Of a DNA stretch of 64,000 nucleotides, positions 62,487-64,000 are shown one piece after another; within the stretch, counting starts at the first letter, position 1, and every line of letters begins with the position of its first letter. The DNA lies in contig NZ_CP023699.1 of the NCBI RefSeq assembly GCF_008704495.1, positions 3,658,001 through 3,722,000 of the forward strand. Direction: 5' to 3'. The translations under genes and the position numbers were made by a program. The notes below the pieces were generated by a model. The model was given only the letters and a program-made list of their open reading frames with translations. It made no database searches and had not been told where the DNA came from. The stretch is from Streptomyces kanamyceticus (GTDB lineage Bacteria; Actinomycetota; Actinomycetes; Streptomycetales; Streptomycetaceae).

Positions 62487-62542
62487 TGCTCAGAACAGAC
62501 AGGTCAGAACAGACAGGTCAGAACAGACGGGTCAGAACAGAC
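62487..62542. repeat. 14-bp tandem repeat, four copies, containing a stop codon
   Basis: TGCTCAGAACAGAC (62487-62500), AGGTCAGAACAGAC (62501-62514, 62515-62528) and GGGTCAGAACAGAC (62529-62542). The last unit carries the stop (TGA on minus, 62534-62532) of the phosphatase gene, so the end of that gene has been copied outward three times. Confidence 0.93.
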
Positions 62543-64000
62543 TGAGCAGCGCCTCCGCCGCGTCCATCGGCTCCACATCACCGTTCGGCAGCGCCAGTTC
62601 GAACCAGACCGTCTTGCCGTGCGGCGTCTTGCGCGAGCCCCAGGCCGCGCTCAGCAGGCCGACGAGCTGCAGCCCGCGCCCGCCCTCGTCGGTGTCGCGG
62701 GCCCGGCGGCGGCGCGGCTGGACGAAGCCGCCGTCCCACACCTCGCACACCAGCGTGCGGTCCAGCAGGAGACGCAGCCTGATGTCGCCCTCGCCGTATC
62801 TGAGGGCGTTGGTGACGAGCTCGCTGACCAGGAGTTCCGCCGTGTCGCAGAGCCGCCCCAGGTCCCAGGAGCGCAGCTGGTCGCAGGCCAGTTCGCGGGC
62901 GCGGCCCACCGACTTGAGGTCGCGCGGCAGCGTCCAGTCGCCGACGTGCTCGGCGGGCAGTCCTTCGACGCGCGCCATCAGGAGCGCGATGTCGTCCTCT
63001 CCGTGGTGGGTGTCGAGGGTGTTCAGGACGTGGTCGCAGACGTCCTCAAGGGCCGGTGGGGCGTCACTGAGCGCGCGTACGAACGCGTTCAGGCCCTCGT
63101 CGAGCGAATGGTGGCGGGATTCGACCAGGCCGTCGGTGTAGAGCGCGAGCAGGGCGCCCTCGGGGAGTTCGACCTCGACGTCCTCGAAGGGCTCGCCGCC
63201 CACGCCGAGCGGCATGCCGGGGGGCACGTCGAGCATGAGGGCGGACTCGTCCGGCTCGACGAGCACGGGCGGCAGATGGCCCGCGTTGGCGAAGGTGCAG
63301 CGCCGCGTCACGGCGTCGTAGACCGCGTACACACAGGTGGCTAGGTAGACCTCGCTGAGGTCCGCGTCCGCCGCCTTGCGGGCCGCGCGGGTGGCCTGCT
63401 GGGGCCCCGCGGGGTTGCCGAGGCCGCGGGCGATCTCGTCGAGGGCGGAGAGGACCTCGGCGGGTTCCAGGTCGAGCAGCGCCAGAGTGCGTACGGCGGT
63501 GCGCAGTTCGCCCATGGCGACGGCGGCGCGCAGGCCGCGGCCCATGACGTCGCCGACGACCAGCGCGGTGCGGTGTCCGGGGAGCTCGATGACGTCGAAC
63601 CAGTCGCCGCCGACCTCGGTGGCCGCGTTGCCCGGCAGGTAGCGGCAGGCGATGTCGAGCCCGGACGCCTCCGGGTCGCCGGGCGGCAGCAGGGAGCGCT
63701 GCAGTATCAGCGCGCGCTCGTGCTCCCTGCGGTAGAGGCGGGCGTTGTCGATGCAGACCGCGGCGCGCGCGGCCAGCTCGACGGCGAGCGCCCGGTCGCG
63801 CTCTCCGAAGGGTTCGCTGCCCTTCGTACGGGAGAACTGGGCGAGGCCGACCACGGTGTCGTGCGCGACCATCGGCACGGCGAGCGTGGACTGGATGAGC
63901 CCGCCGGTGAGCCTGCTCGCGGAGTCGTCGTCGCCGCCCGTGAGCAGCCGGGGCCGTGCCGTGCGCAGCGCGTCGGCGCACGGCGAAGTGAACGCGTAAC
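62532..64000 (-). CDS. GAF-SpoIIE phosphatase with C-terminal HATPase domain (5' end outside window)
   Basis: The frame stays open to the right edge, so the N-terminus is missing; at least 488 residues are visible. A GAF domain (GLIQSTLAVPMVAHDTVVGLAQFSRTKGSEPFGERDRALAVELAARAAVCIDNARLY) leads to a PP2C/SpoIIE domain (LLPPGDPEASGLDIACRYLPGNAATEVGGDWFDVIELPGHRTALVVGDVMGRGLRAAV, FANAGHLPPVLVEPD, LALYTDGLVESR, HHGEDDIALLMAR) with its metal Asp residues intact. An RsbW-like HATPase follows (TAELLVSELVTNALRYGEGDIRL, VWDGGF, GGRGLQLVGLLSAAWGSR). Typical Streptomyces regulator that dephosphorylates anti-anti-sigma factors and may also phosphorylate them. No partner gene is visible. The 3' end lies in a 14-bp repeat array. 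Confidence 0.9.
   Translation of the reverse strand, partial: YAFTSPCADALRTARPRLLTGGDDDSASRLTGGLIQSTLAVPMVAHDTVVGLAQFSRTKGSEPFGERDRALAVELAARAAVCIDNARLYRREHERALILQRSLLPPGDPEASGLDIACRYLPGNAATEVGGDWFDVIELPGHRTALVVGDVMGRGLRAAVAMGELRTAVRTLALLDLEPAEVLSALDEIARGLGNPAGPQQATRAARKAADADLSEVYLATCVYAVYDAVTRRCTFANAGHLPPVLVEPDESALMLDVPPGMPLGVGGEPFEDVEVELPEGALLALYTDGLVESRHHSLDEGLNAFVRALSDAPPALEDVCDHVLNTLDTHHGEDDIALLMARVEGLPAEHVGDWTLPRDLKSVGRARELACDQLRSWDLGRLCDTAELLVSELVTNALRYGEGDIRLRLLLDRTLVCEVWDGGFVQPRRRRARDTDEGGRGLQLVGLLSAAWGSRKTPHGKTVWFELALPNGDVEPMDAAEALLSLF

Overview
The window is a 64 kb stretch of a high-GC actinobacterial chromosome, almost certainly a Streptomyces. Support comes from the very strong third-position GC bias, frequent GTG/TTG starts, the mycothiol gene mshB, a 7Fe ferredoxin next to dapC, ABC/histidine-kinase/LuxR operons and SpoIIE-type phosphatases. 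From memory, the order dapE, dapC/fdxA, mshB, peptidase, peptide ABC transporters, typA, sdh resembles the core region of S. coelicolor around SCO5139-SCO5105. No tRNA, rRNA, CRISPR array, insertion sequence or phage gene was seen. Most long open frames antisense to real genes are artefacts of GC content.

Layout. 0-5 kb: a clipped LOG-family gene, the lysine/peptidoglycan precursor genes dapE and dapC, ferredoxin fdxA, a lytic-transglycosylase-like membrane protein, and a small secreted protein with a highly structured RNA leader. 5-8 kb: an acetyltransferase and a tandem pair of SirB1-family proteins. 8-11.5 kb: a four-gene ABC transporter/two-component operon with 4-bp overlaps and a large palindrome upstream. 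11.5-15.5 kb: a large PG-binding membrane protein, a small membrane protein, mshB and a tiny membrane protein. 15.6-17.8 kb: an S9 dipeptidyl peptidase.

17.9-38.1 kb: three complete oligopeptide ABC transporters. Operons 1 and 3 (minus strand) have the order SBP-B-C-D-F. Operon 2 (plus strand) has the order permease-SBP-permease-ATPase-ATPase, the order known for bldKABCDE. A sigma factor/membrane protein pair and an acetyltransferase lie between operons 2 and 3. 38.7-43.3 kb: typA and a fourth, orphan family-5 binding protein. 43.7-47.6 kb: a small conserved gene and an Sdh1-type succinate dehydrogenase operon. 47.7-50.7 kb: a Tat-type hydrolase, a lipoprotein and a SUKH protein.

50.8-59.4 kb: a glycan-utilisation locus made of a LacI regulator, an acetyl-xylan-esterase-like enzyme, a family-1 sugar ABC transporter (SBP plus two permeases, no ATPase), a GH1 beta-glucosidase and a secreted PF10091/GH144-like hydrolase. 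Matching LacI-type operators lie before the regulator and before the binding-protein gene. 59.5-64 kb: a TPM-domain membrane protein with a frameshift, pspA, and a GAF-SpoIIE-HATPase phosphatase clipped by the window end.

The most unusual feature is a recurrent class of short tandem repeats (7-24 bp units) at gene boundaries. Several duplicate the last bases of a gene together with its stop codon (26.9, 41.0, 52.0 and 62.5 kb). Others lie in leaders (12, 16 and 8 bp units at 53.1, 61.7 and 32.2 kb).
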